Assembly: GCA_029782355.1 (NCBI GenBank)
Contig: JAKOUY010000023.1
Location: forward strand, 124,001 to 188,000
DNA: 64,000 nucleotides
Reading direction: 5' to 3'
Source of the DNA: Actinomycetes bacterium
GTDB taxonomy: Bacteria; Actinomycetota; Acidimicrobiia; Acidimicrobiales; Ilumatobacteraceae
Part shown: positions 53,914 to 62,235 of the stretch, in pieces
Position numbering within the stretch: the first letter of the stretch is position 1
How the letters are laid out: the number at the start of each line of letters is the position of its first letter
Translations under genes and position numbers: made by a program
Notes under the pieces: generated by a model
Told to the model about the DNA's origin: nothing
Database searches by the model: none
The model's input: only the letters and a program-made list of their open reading frames with translations

Positions 53914-55566
53914 TCACCCGAGCGGTGGCCGGGTATCCGCTCGCTCCCTGGCCACCTCGCCGAGGCGGCGGTAGTCGAGCTTGCCGTTGGCGGCGCGGCC
54001 CAGGCTGTCGACGACGAGCACCCGCTTGGGGACCTTGTAGCGGGCGAGGTGCTCGCCGACGTGGCCGCGCAGCGCGTCCTCGTCGACCTCCTGACCGGGT
54101 TCGGGCTCGACCAGGGCGGTGACCGCCTCCCCGAAGCGCTCGTCCGGTACCCCCACCACCGCGGCATCGTGGACGGTCGGATGGGTCTTGAGGGCCTCCT
54201 CGACCTCCTCGGGAAAGACCTTCTCGCCGCCGGTGTTGATGCACTGGCTGCCTCGCCCGATCAGCTTCAGCGTGCCGTCGGCGTCGACCTCGGCCCAGTC
54301 GCCCGGGATGCTCCAGCGCTGCCCGTCGTGGATGACGAACGTGGCCGCGCTCTTGGCCTCGTCCTTGTAGTAGCCGATCGGGGTGTGGCCGCGCAGTGCC
54401 ACTCGGCCACGCTCGCCGCTGCCCGGCACCACCTCGCGGCCGTCCTCGGTGAGCACGCGAGTGTCCGGGCCGACGGTGAACGTGGCGGTCTGGCTGACCG
54501 AGCCGGCGGTGGTGAGCGAGCTGGCCATCCCGATGGCCTCGCTGGAACCGAGGGCGTCGATCAGGATCAGCCGCGGGTTGTGGCGCAGCAGGCCCTGCTT
54601 GGTGGCCGGGGCCCAGACCACACCGCTGGACAGCACGACGCGCAGGCTGGACACGTCCCAACGTTCCGGTTCGGCGTCGAGCGCCCGCAGGACCGGCTTG
54701 GCGAAGGCGTCGCCGACGATCGACATCGAGTTGACCCGGTGGCGCTGCACGGTGTCCAGCAGCTCCACCGGATCGAAGTGGCGCGAGCGCAGGGTGACCA
54801 CCGACCCGCCCAGGGCCAGGTTCCACATGGCGTTGAACGCTCCCGTACCGTGCATCAACGGCGCCGCCGGCAGGTTGCGCGGCCCCGGCTTGGTGACCCG
54901 CTCGTCCCACGCCGACCACCCCGGTTGATCGGGCAGGCGAACCTTGGAGCTGGCGTCGAGGCTGCCGATCACGTCGTCCTGGCGCCACATCACCCCCTTC
55001 GGCATCCCGGTGGTCCCACCCGTGTACAGCAGGTAGAGGTCGTCGGGGCTGCGGCCCCACGGCGGGACCACCCGCCCGTGGCCCGCCGGACTGGTCGCAG
55101 CGGCCTCGTAGTCCGTGGCCCATGGCGGGCATGGCCCGCTGCCGTCGTCGACCCACAACCAGGTGTGGATCAGGGGGCAGCGGGCACGCATCGATGCGCA
55201 GGCCTCGGCGAAGGTTCCGTGGAAGACCACGGCGACGACGTCGGCGTTGGTCCACAGGTACTCGAGCTCGTCGGCGGTGTACCGGTAGTTGGTGTTCACC
55301 GGAACGAGTGCCGCCTTGAACAGGGCGAAGGTCGTTTCCAGGAACTCCGGGCAGTTGTACAGGTAGTGGGCCACCTTGTCCTGGTGGCGGGCGCCGTTGC
55401 CCAGCAGGGTGGCGGCGATGCCGTCAGCCCGGCGGTCGACCTCGGCCCACGAGCGAACCAGGTCGCCGGCAATCTGCGCCGGCGAATCAGGGAACCGATC
55501 GGCGACCCGCTCCCACACGTCGGCGAAGTTCCACCCGCCGCTCATCGCACCGTTCGACACGTCCAC
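53914..55566 (-). CDS. Acyl-CoA synthetase (FadD-like)
   Basis: 550 residues from the GTG at 55566 (GAGGAT ends 6 nt before it); GTG 55560 and ATG 55545 are alternatives. Motifs LYLLYTGGTTGMPKGVMWRQ, ALGSSEAIGMASS, GDWAEVDADGTLKLIGRG and NGKLDYRRLGE. The TGGTTGMPKGVMWR form is seen in the FadD19/FadD17-like actinobacterial subgroup that activates steroid side chains or branched acids. The neighbouring HSD17B4-type SDR fits a beta-oxidation role. Confidence 0.9.
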   Translation of the reverse strand: MDVSNGAMSGGWNFADVWERVADRFPDSPAQIAGDLVRSWAEVDRRADGIAATLLGNGARHQDKVAHYLYNCPEFLETTFALFKAALVPVNTNYRYTADELEYLWTNADVVAVVFHGTFAEACASMRARCPLIHTWLWVDDGSGPCPPWATDYEAAATSPAGHGRVVPPWGRSPDDLYLLYTGGTTGMPKGVMWRQDDVIGSLDASSKVRLPDQPGWSAWDERVTKPGPRNLPAAPLMHGTGAFNAMWNLALGGSVVTLRSRHFDPVELLDTVQRHRVNSMSIVGDAFAKPVLRALDAEPERWDVSSLRVVLSSGVVWAPATKQGLLRHNPRLILIDALGSSEAIGMASSLTTAGSVSQTATFTVGPDTRVLTEDGREVVPGSGERGRVALRGHTPIGYYKDEAKSAATFVIHDGQRWSIPGDWAEVDADGTLKLIGRGSQCINTGGEKVFPEEVEEALKTHPTVHDAAVVGVPDERFGEAVTALVEPEPGQEVDEDALRGHVGEHLARYKVPKRVLVVDSLGRAANGKLDYRRLGEVARERADTRPPLG

Positions 55567-55641
55567 GCCCCGATCCTCGCACGCCACCCGCCCACCCCCG
55601 CCGCCCGGCCCCGCCGCCCGCCCCCGCCCTCGCCCCCGCGA

Positions 55642-55924
55642 GCACGCGTGCGCAAACCGACGGAAGCGTCGGTTTCCGCACACGACCAGCCCGCATGCGT
55701 GCGGAGACTTGCGCAAGCGTCGGTTTGCGGACGCAATCAGCCCGCATGGGTGCGGAAACCGACGCTTGCGTCGGTTTGCGCACGCGAGCAGCCGAGCGCA
55801 ATCAGCCGAGCGCAATCAGCCCGCATGCGTGCGGAAACCTGCGGATGCGGCGGTTTGCGCACGCAATCAGCCCGCATGGGTGCGGAAACTTGCGGATGCG
55901 TCGGTTTGCGCACGCGACCAGCCC
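55642..55924. repeat. Five tandem 51-bp units, each with an internal palindrome
   Basis: Units begin at 55642, 55693, 55744, 55823 and 55874, with the consensus GCATGCGTGCGGAAAC, then a variable hairpin, then GCGTCGGTTTGCGCACGCAA plus TCAGCCC. Within a unit GTGCG-AAACCGACGC / GCGTCGGTTT-CGCAC pair as a hairpin (perfect 10-bp inner stem in the third). Unit 3 carries a 28-bp insertion of two 14-bp GAGCGCAATCAGCC copies. It is bordered by a C-rich tract (55580-55640) and a G-rich tract (55925-55987). This 437-bp divergent intergenic region holds no credible gene. Confidence 0.9.
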
Positions 55925-55990
55925 GGGGCGGGGAGGCGAGGGGGTCGGGCGGCCGCGGGGCGGGCGGCGCGGGCGGGGCGCGGTGGGCAA

Positions 55991-55996
55991 TAGCCT
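55991..55996 (+). promoter_or_regulatory. Probable -10 element (TAGCCT) of the larE gene
   Basis: TAGCCT ends 7 nt before the GTG at 56004. Confidence 0.55.
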
Positions 55997-56003
55997 CGGC
56001 GGG

Positions 56004-56930
56004 GTGACCGGGGTGGGCGAGTTGGACGGCGAGTTGGCGGGCAAGCTCGACGCGCTGCATGCCGAGCTCGACCGCCTCGGCCGGGTCGTGGTGGCGTTCA
56101 GCGGCGGGGCCGACAGTGCCCTGCTGGCCGCGGTCGCTCATCGCCGCCTCGGCCCCGGCGCCCTCGCGGTGACGGCGGTGTCGCCCTCGCTCGCCGGCAG
56201 CGAGGCCGAGGACTGCCGCGCCCTGGCCGGCGAGTGGGGTCTCGCGTGGACCGCCGTCACCACCCAGGAGATGGAGCGGGCCGCCTACCGGCGCAACGAC
56301 CTCGACCGATGCGGCCACTGCAAGTCCGAGCTGATGGCGGTCCTCGCCCCGCTGGCCGACGGGCGAGGAGCGACGGTGGTCCTCGGTGTCAACCTCGACG
56401 ACCTCACCGACCACCGCCCCGGCCAGGAGGCGGCCCGGGCGGCCGGCGCCGAGTTCCCCCTGGTCGTCGCCGGGTTCACCAAGCGCGACGTCCGAGCCGT
56501 GTCCCGCCACCTCGGTCTGCGCACCTGGGACAAGCCGGCGATGGCCTGCCTGGCCAGCCGGATCCCGTATGGCACCGAGGTCAGCGTCAGCCTGCTGGGG
56601 CAGGTGGAGCGAGCCGAACGTGCCGTGCGCGCCCTGGGCTTCCCTGACCTACGCGTCCGCCATCACGGCGACCTGGCCCGGGTCGAAGTCCCCGTCGCCC
56701 GGTTCGCCGATGCCATCGCACGCCACGACCAGTTGGTGGGCGCGGTCAGCGCTGCGGGCTACCACTTCGTCACCCTCGACCTGGCCGGGCTGCGCTCGGG
56801 CAGCTTCAACCCGGCCGGCTCAGCCCACCAGGCTGGCCATGATGTTGATCACCATGCCCACGATGACCGCCCCGAACAGGTACGACAGCAAGGCATGATG
56901 GGTGACCATCCGGCGCATCTTGGCGGTTGA
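56004..56930 (+). CDS. larE: LarE-family ATP-dependent sulfur transferase (nickel-pincer cofactor biosynthesis)
   Basis: 308 residues, GTG start. PP-loop AFSGGADSALL at 31-41. Three cysteines: Cys103 and Cys106 in DRCGHCKSEL and Cys182 in ACLASRIPYGT; three-Cys members bind a 4Fe-4S cluster for sulfur transfer, whereas single-Cys forms sacrifice Cys. LarE thiolates the pyridinium dicarboxylate precursor of the NPN cofactor of lactate racemase-type enzymes. No larA, larB or larC is in the window. The family core ends at about residue 269; ~39 more residues (His-rich) are translated across the 3' end of the opposing gene, an overlap of 111 bp. Confidence 0.88.
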   Translation: MTGVGELDGELAGKLDALHAELDRLGRVVVAFSGGADSALLAAVAHRRLGPGALAVTAVSPSLAGSEAEDCRALAGEWGLAWTAVTTQEMERAAYRRNDLDRCGHCKSELMAVLAPLADGRGATVVLGVNLDDLTDHRPGQEAARAAGAEFPLVVAGFTKRDVRAVSRHLGLRTWDKPAMACLASRIPYGTEVSVSLLGQVERAERAVRALGFPDLRVRHHGDLARVEVPVARFADAIARHDQLVGAVSAAGYHFVTLDLAGLRSGSFNPAGSAHQAGHDVDHHAHDDRPEQVRQQGMMGDHPAHLGG

Positions 56931-57470
56931 CGGTGGGGTCTCGGCCAGGGTGAACGACATCCCCACCGTGAAGGCCACGTAGGCGAAGTCGCGGTAGTCC
57001 GGGTGGACGTCCTCGTCGTCGGGCGGGAACTCGATGCCGCCGGCGTTGTGGTGGTAGTAGACGTGGGCGTAGCGGAGCGTGTAGGTGCTGTGCACGAGCA
57101 GCCAGGCCAGCGCCACGCTGAGCACGGACAGGGCGATGAGCACGCCGCTCATCGGCGGCTGCAGCGTCTTGGCGTGGCCGAGGCCCAGCACGACACCCAC
57201 GAAGCTCGCCAGGCTGGCCAGCACCATGACCACCCGGACGGCCGCCGGACTGTCATCCTCGTCCTCCGCCAGGCGACGGGTCTCGGCAGGTGTGCATCGG
57301 CCGATCTGGCTCCAGATCCAGGCCAGTTGGACGAGGGCGTTGACGTCGAAGCCGATCAGCGCAGCCATCTGCCACGGTGTCCACCACGCCGCCAGGACGC
57401 CTGCCGCCAGACCGGCGCCGAGGCTGACGAGCACCCGCACCTTCTCCGAGTGCACGAGACGGCCGGCCAC
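56820..57470 (-). CDS. DUF1345 membrane protein
   Basis: 216 residues from the GTG at 57470, chosen because TACAGT ends 7 nt upstream (a GTG at 57479 would add three). Four or more TM helices; VHSTYTLRYAHVYY and FAYVAFTVGMSF are the DUF1345 signature. Function is unknown. It converges on larE with a 111-bp overlap and is divergent from the LLM gene at 57515. Confidence 0.85.
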   Translation of the reverse strand: MAGRLVHSEKVRVLVSLGAGLAAGVLAAWWTPWQMAALIGFDVNALVQLAWIWSQIGRCTPAETRRLAEDEDDSPAAVRVVMVLASLASFVGVVLGLGHAKTLQPPMSGVLIALSVLSVALAWLLVHSTYTLRYAHVYYHHNAGGIEFPPDDEDVHPDYRDFAYVAFTVGMSFTLAETPPSTAKMRRMVTHHALLSYLFGAVIVGMVINIMASLVG

Positions 57471-57477
57471 GGCGGCC

Positions 57478-57483
57478 ACTGTA
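57478..57483 (-). promoter_or_regulatory. Probable -10 element (TACAGT) of the DUF1345 gene
   Basis: Minus-strand TACAGT ends 7 nt before the GTG at 57470. Confidence 0.5.
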
Positions 57484-57501
57484 CGGCGAGGTCCTGGGCA
57501 C

Positions 57502-57507
57502 TAGCGT
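57502..57507 (+). promoter_or_regulatory. Probable -10 element (TAGCGT) of the LLM gene
   Basis: TAGCGT ends 7 nt before the GTG at 57515. Confidence 0.55.
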
Positions 57508-57514
57508 CGACCCG

Positions 57515-58567
57515 GTGAAGATCAGCATGGGGATCAACTACGTCGGCGACTTCCCGGCGACCGTCGACCAGGTCGTCGCCCTCGAATCGGCCGGGCTCGA
57601 CCAGGTGTGGGTGGCCGAGGCCTACAGCTACGACGCGATCAGCCAGATCGGCTTCCTGGCCGCCCGGACCAAGCGGATCGAGATCGCCTCGGGGATCCTC
57701 AACGTCTACTCGCGCACCGCGGCGCTGGTCGCCATGACGGCCGCCGGCTGCGACTACGTCAGCGGCGGTCGGTTCATCCTCGGCCTCGGCGCCAGCGGCC
57801 CGCAGGTCGTCGAGGGGTTCCACGGGGTGCGCTACGACAAGCCGATGCAGCGGATCCGCGAGTACATCGAGGCCTGCCGGATGATCTGGAAGCGCGAGGC
57901 CAAGTTCGAGTACCACGGCCAGGTCGTCGACGTCCCGCTGCCCCCCGACGCGGGCACCGGGCTGGGCAAACCGCTGAAGCTGATCAACCATCCGGTGCGC
58001 AGCGAGATCCCCGTGTGGTGGGCCAGCCTGATGGGCCTCAGCGTCACCGCCACCGCCGAGCTGGCCAACGGCTGGCTGCCGATCTTCTTCATCCCCGAGC
58101 GGTTCCGCAGCGTGTGGGGGACCCAGCTCGACGCCGGTCTGGCCAAGCGTGATCCGGCGCTGGGGCCGCTGGACATCGCCGCCGGCGGGCTGCTGGCGAT
58201 CGACGAGTCGTTGGTCGGCGAGGCGCGCACCAAGCTCCTCGATCTCATGCGCCCGCAGCTGGCGCTCTACGTGGGCGGGATGGGCGCTCGCGGCAAGAAC
58301 TTCTACAACGACATCGCCCGGGCGTACGGCTACGAGCGAGAGGCGGCCGAGGTTCAGGACCTCTACCTCGCCGGCCGCAAGGAGGAGGCCGCCGCGGCCC
58401 TCCCGGCCGAGTGGCTGGAGCTGGGCAACCTGGTCGGCCCGCCGGGCCACGTCGCCGAGCGCATCGCCGCCTACCGGGAGGCCGGGGTGACCGTGCTGTC
58501 GGTGACCCCGGTCGGGGCGAACCCGGTGGCCGAGATCGAGACGTTGCGCGCCCTCGTCGACGCCTGA
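57515..58567 (+). CDS. LLM-class F420-dependent oxidoreductase-like protein
   Basis: 350 residues, GTG start. Luciferase-like fold: GLDQVWVAEAYSYDAISQIG, RIEIASGILNVYSRTAALVA, GRFILGLGASGPQVVEGFHG and VRSEIPVWWASLMG are the LLM/F420 family signature, shared with Acidimicrobiia and mycobacterial proteins. The C-terminal phrase GPPGHVAERIAAYREAGVTVL is the typical ending. Substrate unknown. Confidence 0.9.
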   Translation: MKISMGINYVGDFPATVDQVVALESAGLDQVWVAEAYSYDAISQIGFLAARTKRIEIASGILNVYSRTAALVAMTAAGCDYVSGGRFILGLGASGPQVVEGFHGVRYDKPMQRIREYIEACRMIWKREAKFEYHGQVVDVPLPPDAGTGLGKPLKLINHPVRSEIPVWWASLMGLSVTATAELANGWLPIFFIPERFRSVWGTQLDAGLAKRDPALGPLDIAAGGLLAIDESLVGEARTKLLDLMRPQLALYVGGMGARGKNFYNDIARAYGYEREAAEVQDLYLAGRKEEAAAALPAEWLELGNLVGPPGHVAERIAAYREAGVTVLSVTPVGANPVAEIETLRALVDA

Positions 58568-58614
58568 TCCGAGGGCGGCCGGCGGGGTTTCCCGGCGCCC
58601 CGTCCGGTGTGGGT

Positions 58615-58620
58615 TATGGT
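58615..58620 (+). promoter_or_regulatory. Probable -10 element (TATGGT) of the branched-chain ABC operon
   Basis: TATGGT ends 9 nt before the ATG at 58630. Confidence 0.5.
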
Positions 58621-58629
58621 TGCCCGCAC

Positions 58630-59417
<788 letters not shown>

Positions 59418-59421
<4 letters not shown>

Positions 59422-60128
59422 GCGATCCGTTGCTCACCGTCACCGGGCTGCGCGCCGGCTACGGGCCGGTCCAGGTCCTCGACGACATCCACCTGGAGGT
59501 CAACGAGGGCGAGGTCGTGGTCATCCTCGGGGCCAACGGCGCCGGCAAGACCACCACGATGCGCGCCGTCAGCGGCACCATCCCGCGCCGGGGCTCGATC
59601 GTCTTCCGTGGCCAGGACATCACCTCGGTCGGGCCGGAGGTCATCGTCCGGGCCGGCATCGCCCTGGTCCCGCAAGGACGCGGCACGTTCCCCGAGCTGT
59701 CCGTCGAGGACAACCTGCGCGCCGGCGCCTACACCCGGCGGGACAACATCGCCGCCGACATCACCCGCTGGTTCGACGTCTTCCCCCGGTTGGCCGAGCG
59801 CCGCCAGCAGAAGGCCGGGCAGATGAGCGGTGGCGAGCAGCAGATGCTGGCCATCGCCCGGGCGCTAATGAGCCGCCCGAAGCTGCTGCTGTGCGACGAG
59901 CCCAGCCTCGGGTTGGCGCCCCTGATCACCAAGGAGCTGTTCCGCCACCTCGAGGACCTCAACCGCGAGGAGGGCCTGTCGATCCTGCTCGTCGAGCAGA
60001 ACGCCAACCTCGCCATCCACATGGCCGACCGGGTCTACCTGCTGGAGACCGGGCGGGTGGTGGGCAGCGGCACCGGCGCGACCCTGCAGAACGACGAGTC
60101 CGTCCGCAAGGCATACCTGGGGTTCTGA
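59418..60128 (+). CDS. livF: Branched-chain amino acid-type ABC transporter ATP-binding protein (LivF-like)
   Basis: 236 residues. GANGAGKTTTMRAVSG, ALVPQGRGTFPELSVEDNLR, MSGGEQQMLAIARALM and LLLCDEPSLGLAPL are the LivF motifs. Four-base ATGA overlap with livG. Partner ATPase of the same importer. Confidence 0.94.
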
Positions 60129-61048
60129 TGGCGAGATTCCTGCAGTACCTGTTCGACGGAGTCGGCAACGGCAGCGTCTACGCCCTGCTGGCGCTCGGCC
60201 TGGTGATCATCTACCGCGGCACCGGCCACCTCAACTTCGCCCACGGCGAGATGGCCCTGCTGTGCACCTACGTCATCCTGCAGATCCACCAGTGGGGTCT
60301 GCCGGTGGGGCTGGCGCTGCCCCTCGGCATGGTCTTCGGCTTCGGCCTCGGTGCGGTCACCGAGGTCGCCCTGGTCCGCCCGATCGGCAAGAAGAGCCCG
60401 TTCGCCGTCTTCATCGTCACCATCGCCCTGTTCACCGGACTGAACTGGCTGTGCGGGGCCATCTGGGGCAGCGTCGCCCTGCCCACCGCGGCGCCCGGCA
60501 AGGCGGTCAGCTACCCGAAGCTGTGGGAGGTGGGTGATCGCTTCGTGCGCATCGGCGGGGCGACGTGGCGGTACAAGTACATCACCCTGCTGGCGGTCGT
60601 GCTGGTGCTGGCCGTCCTGCTGTGGCTGCTGTTCAGCTACACCCGCCTCGGCTTGGCGATGCGGGCGGTGGCCAGCAATGCCGGATCGGCGGAACTGGTG
60701 GGAATCAAGACCAGCCGGGTGCTGATGATCAGCTGGGGTCTGGCCGTGGCCATCGGCGCCCTCGGCGGGTTCATGATCGCCGGGCTGGTCAACCAGGTCA
60801 ACCTGACCCTGATGCTCACGCCGTTCCTCTACGCCTCGGCCGCCGCCACGCTGGGCGGGTTCGACAGCCCCGGCGGCGCCGTCTTCGCCGGGTTGTTCCT
60901 CGGGGTGGTCGAGAGCATGGTCAGCCAGTACCAGCCGACCTGGGTGGGCAACGAGATGAAGCAAGCCGTGGCCCTGCTGATCATCCTGGTCGTCCTGCTC
61001 GTCCGGCCGTCCGGCTTGTTCGGCACCTCCAAGGTGGAGCGGGTGTGA
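60128..61048 (+). CDS. livH: Branched-chain amino acid-type ABC transporter permease (LivH-like)
   Basis: 306 residues, about eight TM helices. GNGSVYALLALGLVIIYRGT and GHLNFAHGEMALLCTYV open the family; the coupling loop is MRAVASNAGSAELVGIKT. TGATG overlap with livF. Forms the channel with LivM. Confidence 0.93.
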   Translation: MARFLQYLFDGVGNGSVYALLALGLVIIYRGTGHLNFAHGEMALLCTYVILQIHQWGLPVGLALPLGMVFGFGLGAVTEVALVRPIGKKSPFAVFIVTIALFTGLNWLCGAIWGSVALPTAAPGKAVSYPKLWEVGDRFVRIGGATWRYKYITLLAVVLVLAVLLWLLFSYTRLGLAMRAVASNAGSAELVGIKTSRVLMISWGLAVAIGALGGFMIAGLVNQVNLTLMLTPFLYASAAATLGGFDSPGGAVFAGLFLGVVESMVSQYQPTWVGNEMKQAVALLIILVVLLVRPSGLFGTSKVERV

Positions 61049-62235
61049 TGGCCGTCCAACCGATGCAGATCCGCGAGGGTTCGCCGCAGCACTGGGTGCT
61101 GCGCGGCCTCGGGACGGTGCTGGTGGTGGGCGGCCTGCTGCTGGTCGCCACCAAGGCATCGGACGGGTTCATCTCCGACGTCACCCAGGCCCTGATCCTG
61201 GCGGTGGCGGCGATGTCGCTGAACCTGGTGCTCGGGTACACGGGGATGATCTCGATCGGGCACTCGGCGTTCTTCGGCATCGGTGCCTACACCTCGGCGA
61301 TCTGCGTCAGCCGCTACCACTGGAACCCGTGGCTGACGTTCGTTGCCGGGTTCGTGGTCGCCTTCGTCATCGGCATGGTCGTGTCGCTGCCGGCGCTGCG
61401 GATCAAGGGCATCTACCTGGCGCTGGTCACCCTGTCGCTCGCCCTGGTGTTCCCGGCGTTCATCAAGTGGAAGCGCCTCGAGTGGTTCACCGGCGGAACG
61501 GCCGGGCTGCAGAAGACGACGTTCAACCCGAAGATGCGCCGCTTCGAGATCCTCGGTCACGACTTCTTCGGCAACCTGCGCAGCGTGGGCGGCAAGACCG
61601 TCTTCTACTACTGGATCGCCGTGGTCCTGGCCGTCGTCGGGTACGTGATCTGCCGCGGCATCGTCAAGAGCCGGGTCGGGCGGAGCCTGGTCGCCATTCG
61701 CGACAACGAGACGGCTGCGGCGGTGATGGGCGTGCCGCTGGCCCGGACCCGGGCGCTCGTGTTCGGCGTGTCGGCCGGCGTGTGCTCGCTCGGCGGGGCC
61801 TGGACCGCGCTGTTCCTCGGCAACATCCGCCCGGCCGACACGGGCGTGATGGCCCTCGAGGGCGCGATCACCTTCCTGATCATCATGGTCATCGGCGGCG
61901 CCGGCCATCTGTGGGGACCGATCGTCGGCGCCTTCGCCTACGTCATGGTGTCGAGTTCGATGTCCGACTGGGACAACGACAGCAAGATCCCCGGGCTGTT
62001 GCGCCCGTTCCTGGCGTGGAGCAAGGTGCCCCCGGCGACGGGCGTGTTCGCCGTGGCCCTCGTGGTGCTCATGTTCGTCGCCCCGTTCGGCCTGGTCGGG
62101 CTGTGGAACCGGATGGCCCGCCGCCTGGTTGCTATCGTGCCCACACCAGCCGGGTCGGCGGCGCCCACCGTGGCCGAGGAGCTTCCGGGACCGTTCGAGC
62201 CGACCGACACGACAACTCCAGAGGGGGACGAATGA
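61048..62235 (+). CDS. livM: Branched-chain amino acid-type ABC transporter permease (LivM-like)
   Basis: 395 residues. AAMSLNLVLGYTGMISIGHS and GHSAFFGIGAYTSAI are the LivM signature; the coupling loop is IRDNETAAAVMGVPL. It has a ~60-residue C-terminal Pro/Thr-rich cytoplasmic tail not usual in LivM. TGATG overlap with livH. Confidence 0.93.
   Translation: MAVQPMQIREGSPQHWVLRGLGTVLVVGGLLLVATKASDGFISDVTQALILAVAAMSLNLVLGYTGMISIGHSAFFGIGAYTSAICVSRYHWNPWLTFVAGFVVAFVIGMVVSLPALRIKGIYLALVTLSLALVFPAFIKWKRLEWFTGGTAGLQKTTFNPKMRRFEILGHDFFGNLRSVGGKTVFYYWIAVVLAVVGYVICRGIVKSRVGRSLVAIRDNETAAAVMGVPLARTRALVFGVSAGVCSLGGAWTALFLGNIRPADTGVMALEGAITFLIIMVIGGAGHLWGPIVGAFAYVMVSSSMSDWDNDSKIPGLLRPFLAWSKVPPATGVFAVALVVLMFVAPFGLVGLWNRMARRLVAIVPTPAGSAAPTVAEELPGPFEPTDTTTPEGDE

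Noticed and set aside
55642-55924. CRISPR array
   Set aside because: Units are contiguous with no unique spacers and vary internally; no cas genes are nearby. The same holds for 20132-20600.
55695-56003. Repeat-encoded protein with 17-residue periodicity fused to LarE
   Set aside because: 51 bp is a multiple of three, so any frame looks periodic; both strands stay open by chance, unit 3 has a 28-bp frame-breaking insertion, and LarE has its own promoter at 55991.
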